Positions 46,168-53,573 of a DNA stretch of 64,000 nucleotides are shown piece after piece. Position 1 is the stretch's first letter, and each line of letters opens with the position of its first letter. Source of the stretch: CADCUY01 sp964242735 (GTDB taxonomy: Bacteria; Actinomycetota; Actinomycetes; Actinomycetales; Quadrisphaeraceae); contig CAXTAK010000014.1 in assembly GCA_964242735.1 (NCBI GenBank), positions 40,129 to 104,128 of the forward strand, written 5' to 3'. The notes below the pieces were generated by a model, which did not search any database, was not told the origin of the DNA, and was given only the letters and a program-made list of their open reading frames with translations. A program made the position numbers and the translations under genes.

Positions 46168-46848
46168 ATGACCGCGCCGACCGACCCGAACGAGACCATC
46201 CGCTACACGATGTGGTCGGTCTTCTCCCTCACCGCGCGGCTCGTCGACGCTGACGGGGCGCGCTCGCAGGTGGAGGCGGTGCTGGAGGACCTCGCCGCGA
46301 AGGACCTCGTCGTCCGCGGCTTCTACGACCTGTCGGGCATGCGCGCCGACGCCGACCTCATGGTGTGGTGGCACGCCCCCGACGTCGAGGTGCTGCAGGA
46401 GGCGTACCGCCGGCTGCGGCGGACCGCGCTCGGTGCAGCGCTGGCGCCGGTGTGGTCCTCGGTGGGCATCCACCGCGTCGCGGAGTTCAACCGCGGGCAC
46501 GTGCCGGCGTTCATGGCGGGGGAGGAGCCGCGCGCGTACGTGAACGTGTACCCCTTCGTGCGCTCCTACGAGTGGTACCTGCTGCCCGAGGGCGAGCGGC
46601 GCCAGATGCTGAAGGACCACGGGCTCGCCGCCCTGCCGTACCCCGATGTGCGCGCGAACACCGTCAGCGCGTTCGCCCTCGGCGACTACGAGTGGCTCCT
46701 GGCGTTCGAGGCCGACGAGCTCCACCGCATCGTCGACCTGATGCGCGACCTGCGGAACACCGAGGCCCGCCGGCACGTGCGCGAGGAGCTGCCCTTCTAC
46801 ACCGGGCGGCGCACCGAGCTGGGCGAGCTGCTGGCCTCGCTGGGCTGA
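46168..46848 (+). CDS. hemQ: HemQ: coproheme decarboxylase (chlorite dismutase-like)
   Basis: 226 aa. Converts iron-coproporphyrin III to protoheme using peroxide, the last step of the coproporphyrin-dependent pathway. YVNVYPFVRSYEWYLLP contains the tyrosine used as radical site in HemQ. LPYPDVRANTVSAFALGDYEW and LRNTEARRHVREELPFYTG are family hallmarks. It lacks the distal Arg context of true chlorite dismutases as far as I can tell. Its presence in the same region as hemE and hemY supports one pathway. Confidence 0.94.
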   Translation: MTAPTDPNETIRYTMWSVFSLTARLVDADGARSQVEAVLEDLAAKDLVVRGFYDLSGMRADADLMVWWHAPDVEVLQEAYRRLRRTALGAALAPVWSSVGIHRVAEFNRGHVPAFMAGEEPRAYVNVYPFVRSYEWYLLPEGERRQMLKDHGLAALPYPDVRANTVSAFALGDYEWLLAFEADELHRIVDLMRDLRNTEARRHVREELPFYTGRRTELGELLASLG

Positions 46849-46859
46849 GCGGGGGCGGT

Positions 46860-47190
46860 GTGCGCGATCTGACGGGGGAGCTGCACGACTCGCCCGAGGC
46901 GCCTGACCCGCGCACGATGCGCCGGGCCGTGGACGCCGCGCTCCCCGCGATGCTCGCCGACGCCCGGGAGCTCGTGGGGTGCGAGCCACCCTCGGCGGAC
47001 CTGGCGGCGGTGGCCTGCAGCGCCGAGGTCGTGGCCCGCGTCGGTGCCCGCCGTCTCGGCGTCGCCTCGGCGGAGGTCCTGGTGCGCCAGGGTCGCACCC
47101 ACCTGCGCTGGCGCCTCGGGGAGGGGCCGCGCCGGGTGCCGGTGCTCGGGGCCCTCATCGGGTCGACCGGGAGCCGGTCGGGCTCAGCCC
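46860..47190 (+). CDS. Short hypothetical protein after hemQ, 3' end uncertain
   Basis: GTG 46860 opens a frame of good codon quality for about 100 residues: MRRAVDAALPAMLADARELVG, then CSAEVVARVGARRLGVASAE and VLVRQGRTHLRWRLGEG. It follows hemQ by 11 bp. The frame stays open far into the opposite-strand elaA gene, where it loses protein character, so the true end (perhaps lost by a frameshift) is not visible. No family recognised. Confidence 0.45.
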
Positions 47191-47633
47191 GCCGGGCGGC
47201 GCATCGGCACGTGGGGGATGCCGTCCTCCAGGAAGGGGGCACCGGCCGGCACGAAGCCGAACCGGGCGTACCAGCCCTCGAGGTGCGCCTGCGCGTCGAG
47301 CACCAGCACGCCTCGCCCGTGGTCGGCGACGACCGCCGCCACCAGGGCACCGGCCAGGCCGCTCCCGCGGGCGGCCGGCATCGTGACGACCCGTCCGATC
47401 CGCCGCTCACCACGGCCGTCGAGCAGCACCCGCAGGTAGGCCCCCACCGGCTCACCACCCGGGCCGGCGGCCCACCGGTGCTCGGTGGCCGGCTCGAGGT
47501 CGCGCCCGTCGAGCTCGGGGTAGGGGCAGCGCTGCTCGACGACGAACACGTCGACGCGCAGGCGGACGATGGCGTAGGCCAGCGCCGGGTCGAGCTCGTC
47601 CCAGGGGGCCGGGCCCCGCAGCGCCGCGCTCAG
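47184..47633 (-). CDS. elaA: GNAT acetyltransferase, ElaA family, probable CTG start
   Basis: 149 aa, the length of ElaA. VRLRVDVFVVEQRCPYPELDG is the ElaA signature; the acetyl-CoA loop is RVVTMPAARGSGLAGALV, and the end reads GWYARFGFVPAGAPFLEDGI. No ATG, GTG or TTG occurs in frame near the right place. The only reasonable initiator is CTG 47633, which overlaps the msrB stop as CTGA, copying the ATGA/GTGA coupling used elsewhere here. Substrate of ElaA proteins is unknown. Confidence 0.85.
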   Translation of the reverse strand: MSAALRGPAPWDELDPALAYAIVRLRVDVFVVEQRCPYPELDGRDLEPATEHRWAAGPGGEPVGAYLRVLLDGRGERRIGRVVTMPAARGSGLAGALVAAVVADHGRGVLVLDAQAHLEGWYARFGFVPAGAPFLEDGIPHVPMRRPAG

Positions 47634-48103
47634 CGGGTCGGGCGCAGCTGCAGGGAGACGGAGTTGATGCAGTACCGCTGGTCGGTGGGCGTGGGGAAGC
47701 CCTCGCCCTCGAAGACGTGCCCCAGGTGGGAGCCGCAGCTCGCGCACCGCACCTCGACCCTCTTCATGCCCATCGAGCGGTCGGTGATGAGCTCGACGTT
47801 GTCGCCCTCCGACGGCTGGTAGAACGAGGGCCAGCCGCAGTTGCTGTGGAACTTGGCGCTGCTGGTGAACAGCTCCGCGGAGCACGCGCGGCAGCTGTAC
47901 ACGCCCTCGGTCTCGGTGTCGGTGTACTCGCCCTTCCAGGCGCGCTCGGTGCCGGCCTGGCGCAGCACCTGGTACTCCTCGCGGCTCAGCTGCTCGCGCC
48001 ACTGCTCATCGGTCTTCGTGACGGGGTAGGTCTTCGGGCTCGTCCCAGCGCTCATGGCCGTGCCAACACCGCGCCGGCGCAGCAGGTTCCCGAACAGGGC
48101 CAT
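47630..48103 (-). CDS. msrB: Peptide-methionine (R)-S-oxide reductase
   Basis: 157 aa. Repairs oxidised methionine in proteins. The structural zinc is held by two CxxC pairs (SCRACSAE and CASCGSHLG), CGWPSFYQP is the substrate loop, and the catalytic Cys is in RYCINSVSL. ATG 48103 overlaps the upstream stop as TGATG and adds 16 residues; ATG 48055 (MSAGTSPKTYP) is the more family-like alternative. It is the middle gene of a coupled trio on the minus strand. Confidence 0.95.
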   Translation of the reverse strand: MALFGNLLRRRGVGTAMSAGTSPKTYPVTKTDEQWREQLSREEYQVLRQAGTERAWKGEYTDTETEGVYSCRACSAELFTSSAKFHSNCGWPSFYQPSEGDNVELITDRSMGMKRVEVRCASCGSHLGHVFEGEGFPTPTDQRYCINSVSLQLRPTR

Positions 48104-48678
48104 CAGCCGACCGCCGTCGTCCCGCCGTACAGGTGGAGCACGGGGACCCCGAGCTCCGCGCGGGCGCGGCTCGCCCAGTCGCGGTGCAGGGTGTCCTCCA
48201 CCAGCCGGGGGCGGCTGACGACCACCACCTCGTCGCAGCCCATGGTCATGACGGCGTCGCGCACCGCGGGCAGCGGGTCGTCCGCGGTGGTGCTCCCGTC
48301 GGCGTCCAGGCCCCGCTCGCGCAGCGCGGCGAGGGTGGTGGCGAGGACCTCGTCGGCCGCGGCGCGCGCGGCACGCTCGTCCGTGCTGCCCTCGGGCGCG
48401 GAGCTGAAGGCCTCGCGCAGCCGACCCAGGCCCAGGGCGTCGACGGACTCCGTCAGCAGGTTGCGCTCGGTGTCGGCTGGCACGAGCGTCCAGTAGGCCC
48501 ACACCGGTCCCCCGGCCACGACCGGGTGCAGCGCGACGATCCGGTCGAGGTCCGAGCCGTGCAGCGGCTCCTCGGTGAGCAGCACGATCGTGCCGCCCCC
48601 CGTGGCGTCGCGGCGGGCGTCGGCCCCGGAGGCGTCGTGCACGGCGGCGTCGCGCGCGCCCGGCTCAGCAGTGCTCAC
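48103..48678 (-). CDS. Hypothetical protein upstream of msrB
   Basis: 191 aa, GTG start. The N-terminal 30 residues are polar and disordered-looking. Two alpha/beta segments follow: GGGTIVLLTEEPLHGSDLDRI, and CDEVVVVSRPRLVEDTLHRDW with GVPVLHLYGG at the end. The latter resembles a universal-stress-type half Rossmann fold. No catalytic motif is evident. It is coupled to msrB through TGATG, hinting at a role in the oxidative-stress context. Confidence 0.65.
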   Translation of the reverse strand: MSTAEPGARDAAVHDASGADARRDATGGGTIVLLTEEPLHGSDLDRIVALHPVVAGGPVWAYWTLVPADTERNLLTESVDALGLGRLREAFSSAPEGSTDERAARAAADEVLATTLAALRERGLDADGSTTADDPLPAVRDAVMTMGCDEVVVVSRPRLVEDTLHRDWASRARAELGVPVLHLYGGTTAVG

Positions 48679-48688
48679 CGCGCCGACG

Positions 48689-49747
48689 CTACCGCGCGGT
48701 CAGCACCGCATCGAGGTCGTAGGCCGCCGGCAGGTCGAGCTGGGCGAAGGTGCACGAGACGGGGTCGCGGTCGGGGCGCCACCGGGCCAGCTGCGCGACG
48801 TGGCGGAAGCGGTCGCCCTCCATCTGGTCGTAGCGCACCTCGCACACCCGCTCCGGCGCCAGCACCACCCACGAGTGGTCCTTCCGGTTGTTGAACCGGT
48901 TCGCCTCGCCCTGACCGCGCACCACCTCACCGTCGTCCCCGCGCACCACCAGGGGGGCGAGATCCGCCTCCAGCTCGTGGCGCACCGCGGTGGTGAACGC
49001 CGACGCGCCGCCGACCTGCCGCAGCTCACCGGACTCGTCGTGCAGGCCCAGCAGCAGGGAGCCGACGCCGGAGCCGCTCTTGTGCACGCGGTAGCCGACG
49101 ACCACCACGTCAGCGGTGCGGTGGTGCTTCACCTTGAGCATCACCCGCTGACCGGAGGCGTAGGGCGCGTCCAGCGGCTTGGCGACCACCCCGTCCAGGC
49201 CCGCGCCCTCGAAGGTCTCGAACCACTGGCGCGCCAGCGCCGGGTCGCGGGTCGTCGCGGTCACGTGCAGGGGGGCGCGGACGTCGGCGAGCACCTCCTC
49301 CAGCAGCTCGCGGCGGCGGGAGAAGGGCTCGGCGCGCAGGTCCTCTCCACCGTGGGCGAGCAGGTCGAAGACCACCAGGGACGCAGGAGTGGACGCCGCG
49401 AGCTGCGCCACCCGGGAGGCGGCGGGGTGGATCCGCTGCGACAGGGCCTCCCAGTCGAGGCGCTCGGCCCCGGGTTCCCCGGTGCGCACGATCACCTCCC
49501 CGTCCAGGACGCACCGCGGCGGCAGCTGCGCCCGCAGCACCTCGACGAGGTCGGGGAAGTACCGGGTCAGCGGCTTGGTGCCGCGGCTGCCCAGTTCGAT
49601 CTCGTCACCGTCCTTGTAGACCACGCAGCGGAACCCGTCCCACTTCGGCTCGTACAGCAGCGCCCCGCCGTCCGGCAGCGACTCGGGCACGGCGGGCACC
49701 GCCTTGGCGAGCATCGGTTCCAGGGGCGGCAGCACGGGCAGGAGCAT
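48689..49747 (-). CDS. ATP-dependent DNA ligase (LigC/LigD-ligase type)
   Basis: 352 aa. Motif I YEPKWDGFR with the adenylated Lys at about 35, motif IIIa SLVVFDLLA, motif IV GLDGVVAKPLD, and motif V VMLKVKHHR are all intact; an OB fold follows with CEVRYDQMEG near the end. It seals nicks using ATP and, with the LigD-type polymerase encoded at 40841-41818, would supply the two activities fused in mycobacterial LigD. ATG 49747 gives the normal LPPLEPMLAK beginning. No ku gene is present in the window. Confidence 0.94.
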   Translation of the reverse strand: MLLPVLPPLEPMLAKAVPAVPESLPDGGALLYEPKWDGFRCVVYKDGDEIELGSRGTKPLTRYFPDLVEVLRAQLPPRCVLDGEVIVRTGEPGAERLDWEALSQRIHPAASRVAQLAASTPASLVVFDLLAHGGEDLRAEPFSRRRELLEEVLADVRAPLHVTATTRDPALARQWFETFEGAGLDGVVAKPLDAPYASGQRVMLKVKHHRTADVVVVGYRVHKSGSGVGSLLLGLHDESGELRQVGGASAFTTAVRHELEADLAPLVVRGDDGEVVRGQGEANRFNNRKDHSWVVLAPERVCEVRYDQMEGDRFRHVAQLARWRPDRDPVSCTFAQLDLPAAYDLDAVLTAR

Positions 49748-49839
49748 GCCTGGTGATCGACACCCGCGGCGCCGACCCTGAGCTCGTGGTGGGGGCGGAC
49801 GGCGCGTGGTCGCCCTGGCGGCCCGGCGAGCGGGGCGAC

Positions 49840-50096
49840 TCACGGACTGCGGTGGACGGGGTGGTCGCCGACCCGCCGCGGAGCTCGCCGTCGACACGGA
49901 CGACCTGGGACGCGGCGCGACCGTCCGGTGAGGCGGAGGACCAGGTCATCTCCCGGATGCCCGGAGCGCTCGGCATCCGCGAGCCCCGCAGGGACGCGGG
50001 CCAGGCGGAGGCACCCGGTGCGGTGGCGAAGGCGTCGCGGGCGTCGCCGGATGCGGGGACGGCGACGACGGGACGCGCGCGGGCCGCCGGCAGCAT
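49840..50096 (-). pseudogene. Possible toxin-like (RelE/ParE-type) remnant with a frameshift
   Basis: The minus strand encodes ASAWPASLRGSRMPSAPGI and REMTWSSASPDGRAASQVV followed by VRVDGELR. After a one-base shift the other frame gives RVGDHPVHRSP and a stop. Together these mimic small actinobacterial proteins ending in a WRRIGDH-type segment that I associate with RelE/ParE-like folds. The N-terminal half is not recognisable, no antitoxin is adjacent, and the resemblance is from memory. Confidence 0.35.
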
Positions 50097-50163
50097 CGCC
50101 GCCCACGGTGCACTGCTGAGGGGAGGGCCTGCACGAGCGGGCGGGCGCTGGCACTATCGGGGC

Positions 50164-50601
50164 ATGGCGTCACGGGATGGGCGGTGGCGCGCGCTGGCGT
50201 GTGGGCTGGCGCTCACCGGTGCGGCGCACTTCGCCGCCCCCGACCGCTTCGCCGCGATCGTGCCCGGGGCGCTGGGAGATCCCGCGCCCTGGGTGGCGTG
50301 GTCCGGCGCCGCGGAGCTGGCCTGCGCCGCGGCGCTGCTCCCGCAGCGCACCCGGCCCGCCGCCGGCTGGGCCACGGCAGCGCTGCTCGTGGCGGTGAGC
50401 CCCGCCAACGCGACGATGGCCTGGCGCGCCCTGCGCTCACCGCGCGCGGGCACGGGGTACCGGCTGGCCACCCTCGCGCGGCTGCCCCTGCAAGCGCCGC
50501 TGGTCGCCTGGGCGGTGACCGTGGCCCGCGCCCCGCAGCCGTCGAGGGCCCCGCAGCCGCTGGCCGCACCGGGTCGCCTCCCGCGGGGGGCGGCCGCGTG
50601 A
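50164..50601 (+). CDS. Small DoxX-like membrane protein
   Basis: 145 aa with four hydrophobic helices (WRALACGLALTGAAHFAAPD, WVAWSGAAELACAAALL, GWATAALLVAVSPAN, LPLQAPLVAWAVTV). GAAHF and PAN in these positions match the small DoxX-type fold also seen at 42318. Its stop overlaps the GTG of the following hydrolase (GTGA). Function unknown. Confidence 0.75.
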   Translation: MASRDGRWRALACGLALTGAAHFAAPDRFAAIVPGALGDPAPWVAWSGAAELACAAALLPQRTRPAAGWATAALLVAVSPANATMAWRALRSPRAGTGYRLATLARLPLQAPLVAWAVTVARAPQPSRAPQPLAAPGRLPRGAAA

Positions 50602-51812
50602 GCGAGCCGTCGCCGCCCCTCGGCCGGGTCCTGGCCGCGCAGGCGCTGCGCGGCGTCGTCGCCGGCGCCGCGGCCGGGGTCCTGGCGACGGCGGCCACGT
50701 CGCTGCTCGCCGCGGTCTTCGCCCGCGGGGTCGTCACCCCGGCCCGCTCCCGGCCCGACGACACCGAGGTGCTCGCCGTCGGCGGAGGCGAGGTGGTGCT
50801 CCGCGCGACGCCCGAGACCCTCGCCCCCGGGCGGTACGGGCTGTGGCAGGGCGGCGGCCGCTGCCACGCGCGCATCGGGGAGGTCCGCGGCCATGACGGG
50901 GATGCGCGCACCGTGACCCGCGAGCTGATCGCCGTCGACGTCGGCGCCCTGCAGCGCGGCGGCGCGCGGTGGAGCAGCAGCTACTACGGGGGAGACCCCA
51001 CCAGCGGTCCGGGCCTGAGGTACCAGGACGTCACCATCACCTCCGACGTGGGCGCCCTCCCGGCGTGGTTCGTGCCCGCCGCGGACCCGGGCGGCGACCC
51101 CGGTGCGGCGCCGCAGCGATCCACCTGGGCGGTCCTGGTGCACGGGCGCGGAGCGACACGCGAGGAGTGCCTGCGGGCCCTGCCGCTGCTGCACCGCCTC
51201 GGGGTGCCGGCGCTGGTGCCCGCCTACCGCAACGACGGCGAGGCACCCTCGAGCGCCGGCGGGGCGTACGGGCTCGGTGACACGGAGTGGATCGACGTCG
51301 AGGCCGCTGTGCTGCACGCCCTCGCTCACGGGGCCCGCGAGGTGGTGCTCGTCGGGTGGTCCATGGGCGGGGCGATCGCCCTGCAGGTGCTCTCCCGCAG
51401 CTGGACGGCCTCCAGCGTGCGCGCGGTGGCCCTCGACGGGCCCGTCGTCGACTGGCGCCACGTGCTCGACCACCACGCCCGCCTCAACCGCGTGCCCCTC
51501 GGCGTGGGCCGCTACGGGGTGGGCATGCTGGCATCCCCGGTCGCGCGCCACCTCGTCGGCGCCGACGCACCGGTGGACCTGCGCCGGCTCGACTGGGTCT
51601 CGCGCGCAGAGGAGCTGTCGGTGCCCGTGCTGCTGGTGCACTCCGCGGACGACGAGTACGTGCCCATCGGGCCCTCCCGAGCGCTCGCGGCCCGCCGACC
51701 CGACCTCGTCACCCTGGTGGAGTTCGCTCGAGCACGGCACTGCCAGGAGTGGAACACCGACCCCGAGCGGTGGGAGCGCGAGGTGGCCCGCTTCCTGCTG
51801 CAGCACCTGTAG
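50598..51812 (+). CDS. Membrane-anchored alpha/beta hydrolase
   Basis: 404 aa. One N-terminal hydrophobic helix (about residues 15-45, GVVAGAAAGVLATAATSLL) suggests anchoring with the body outside. The hydrolase core starts around residue 175: TWAVLVHGRGATREE (oxyanion HG), nucleophile elbow VGWSMGGAIAL, Asp in LLVHSADDEYVP and His in ARARHCQEWN. The triad is complete. Substrate unknown; esterase or peptidase activity is possible. GTG 50598 is fixed by overlap with the preceding gene. Confidence 0.88.
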   Translation: MSEPSPPLGRVLAAQALRGVVAGAAAGVLATAATSLLAAVFARGVVTPARSRPDDTEVLAVGGGEVVLRATPETLAPGRYGLWQGGGRCHARIGEVRGHDGDARTVTRELIAVDVGALQRGGARWSSSYYGGDPTSGPGLRYQDVTITSDVGALPAWFVPAADPGGDPGAAPQRSTWAVLVHGRGATREECLRALPLLHRLGVPALVPAYRNDGEAPSSAGGAYGLGDTEWIDVEAAVLHALAHGAREVVLVGWSMGGAIALQVLSRSWTASSVRAVALDGPVVDWRHVLDHHARLNRVPLGVGRYGVGMLASPVARHLVGADAPVDLRRLDWVSRAEELSVPVLLVHSADDEYVPIGPSRALAARRPDLVTLVEFARARHCQEWNTDPERWEREVARFLLQHL

Positions 51813-51851
51813 CGGGCTCTGGGCGGTGGAGCCGCCGCTCGCACGGCGCCC

Positions 51852-52343
51852 TCAGGAGTCGACGGCCTCGCGCAGCTGCCGCTTGATCCGCGCGAGCATC
51901 CCGGTCATCCCGCGCATCCGCAGCATGCTCACCGCGCGGTCCAGGCCGAGCCGGGAGGACACATCGTCCGGGAGGTCGATGATCGTGTGCGCGGGCAGGC
52001 CGTCGAGTCCCTCGCGCAGGATGCTCGCGAACCCCCGGGTCGTCGGTGCCTCGCGGGGGGCGGAGAAGTGCAGGCGCACCGTGCGCTCGGGGTCGTGCGC
52101 GGCGTCGGCGACCTCCGTGACGAGGAACACCGGTGACTGGCACTCGGGCACCGGTTCCATCAGCTCGGGGTGCTCGGCGTAGCGGGTCGGCAGGTCCGGC
52201 AGCTGCCGGCTGAGCTCCAGGAGCAGCTGCAGCCGCTCGCGCTCGGGGACGGCGGCGAACTCCTCGACGATCCCCGCCAGCGCCGGCGGCAGGCCCTCGC
52301 CCAGTGCGCTGGCAGCCGCACCGGCGGTCTGGTGCTGGGTCAT
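51852..52343 (-). CDS. sufE: SufE-family sulfur acceptor protein
   Basis: 163 aa. The sulfur-accepting cysteine is in PVPECQSPVFL (about residue 67), and GFASILREGLDGLPAHTIIDL is a family hallmark. It takes sulfane sulfur from a cysteine desulfurase or sulfurtransferase. It lies 32 bp after the sulfurtransferase gene, a pairing common in actinobacteria. ATG 52343 is the natural start. Confidence 0.92.
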   Translation of the reverse strand: MTQHQTAGAAASALGEGLPPALAGIVEEFAAVPERERLQLLLELSRQLPDLPTRYAEHPELMEPVPECQSPVFLVTEVADAAHDPERTVRLHFSAPREAPTTRGFASILREGLDGLPAHTIIDLPDDVSSRLGLDRAVSMLRMRGMTGMLARIKRQLREAVDS

Positions 52344-52375
52344 GCCCCCATCCTCCCACCGCCCTCGGACGGAGC

Positions 52376-53275
52376 TCAGACGGAGCCGGGCTCCGCGCCC
52401 GTGACGATGGGCACCCGCACGGCGCTGCCCCACTCCGTCCACGACCCGTCGTAGTTCTTCACGTCCTCGAACCCCAGCAGGTGGGTGAGGACGAACCACG
52501 TGTGGCTGGAGCGCTCACCGATGCGGCAGTACGCGACGGTGGCCGCCTCGGGGACGAAGCCCTTCTCGTCCTGGTAGATCGCCTCGAGGTCCGCGCGGGC
52601 CTTGAAGCGGCCGTCCTCGGCGACGGCACGCCCCCACGGCACTGACTGGGCGCCGGGGATGTGACCGGCGCGCAGCGCGCCCTCCTCGGGGTAGGCGGGC
52701 GCGGTGGTGCGGGCGCCGGTGTACTCCTCGGGGGAGCGGACGTCGACGAGCTGGCCGCCGAGGAAGGCCACCACGTCGTCCTTGTACGCGCGGATCGTGG
52801 TGTCGTCGCGCTCGACCACGGGGTAGTCCACCGGCGACGGTGACGGCGCCTCGGTGGTGTGGCCGCGGCCCTCCGCCTCCCACGCCGCCCGCCCGCCGTC
52901 GAGCAGGCGCACGTCCTCGTGGCCGAAGAGGGTGAAGACCCACAGCGCGTAGGCGGCCCACCAGTTGTTCTTGTCGCCGTACACCACGATCGTGGTGTCC
53001 CGGCTGATGCCCTTGGCGCCCATGAGCGCGGCGAACGCCTCCCCGTCGACGTAGTCGCGCGTGACCGGGTGGTTCAGGTCGGTGTGCCAGTCGACCTTGA
53101 CGGCGCCGGGGATGTGCCCGGTCTCGTACAGCAGCACGTCCTCCGAGGACTCGACGACGACCAGGTCGCCCGTGCCGATCTCGGACAGGTGCTCGGCGAG
53201 CCACGCGGTGCTCACCAGGCGCTCGGGGTGGGCGTACTGGACGAAGGTGCTGTCGGTGTCGAGGGGGGCGGGCAC
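52376..53275 (-). CDS. sseA: Rhodanese-type sulfurtransferase (thiosulfate/3-mercaptopyruvate)
   Basis: 299 aa with two rhodanese domains. The N-terminal inactive one ends with LWVFTLFGHEDVRLLDGG. The C-terminal one has LVDVRSPEEYTG and the active-site loop AYCRIGERSSHT with the persulfide-forming Cys near residue 248. GTG 53275 follows a GGAGGA site that lies inside a perfect 12-bp self-complementary TCCTCCGGAGGA. A 26-codon leader peptide of cysteine type lies 60 bp upstream, so its expression probably responds to cysteine or sulfur supply. Confidence 0.94.
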   Translation of the reverse strand: MPAPLDTDSTFVQYAHPERLVSTAWLAEHLSEIGTGDLVVVESSEDVLLYETGHIPGAVKVDWHTDLNHPVTRDYVDGEAFAALMGAKGISRDTTIVVYGDKNNWWAAYALWVFTLFGHEDVRLLDGGRAAWEAEGRGHTTEAPSPSPVDYPVVERDDTTIRAYKDDVVAFLGGQLVDVRSPEEYTGARTTAPAYPEEGALRAGHIPGAQSVPWGRAVAEDGRFKARADLEAIYQDEKGFVPEAATVAYCRIGERSSHTWFVLTHLLGFEDVKNYDGSWTEWGSAVRVPIVTGAEPGSV

Positions 53276-53334
53276 GGTTCCTCCGGAGGAGCGGGGGCAG
53301 CAGGGGCTGCGGGCCAGGTCGGGGCGGCGGGGGC

Positions 53335-53415
53335 TCAGGCGCCGGGACACCGGCTGCTGGCCGCGCGCGCGAAGTCGATCTCGCGCCGGCGCACGCCGTG
53401 GAACGACCCGCTCAT
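53335..53415 (-). CDS. Cysteine-type leader peptide upstream of the sulfurtransferase
   Basis: A 26-residue ORF from ATG 53415 whose C-terminal part REIDFARAASSRC follows the pattern (R/H)-(V/I)-D-(L/F)-x-R-x-A-S-x-x-C. That pattern is seen in short leader peptides annotated in front of sulfur-assimilation genes in Streptomyces and relatives. It is transcribed with the sulfurtransferase gene and ends 59 bp before its start, with a GC-rich, hairpin-capable spacer between. Ribosome stalling at the Cys codon could expose or hide the downstream ribosome-binding site. The peptide match is seen in sequence; the mechanism is inference. Confidence 0.75.
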   Translation of the reverse strand: MSGSFHGVRRREIDFARAASSRCPGA

Positions 53416-53573
53416 CACGGTGACGACCCTAGCCATCGTGCGGCTGTGGCGGCGAGGGGCGGGGGCGGCTGTCTCGGCCCGCGGCTCGTAGCGGCTCGTG
53501 GCGGCCCCGTGGCGTCTCTGCGGCGTCCGCAGCCGCCCCCGCGCGGCCGCCCGGCGGCGCCTACCCTCACCCG

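Noticed and set aside
46168..46848. Calling the HemQ gene a chlorite dismutase
   Set aside because: The sequence class and the presence of hemE and hemY nearby fit coproheme decarboxylase of the heme pathway better.
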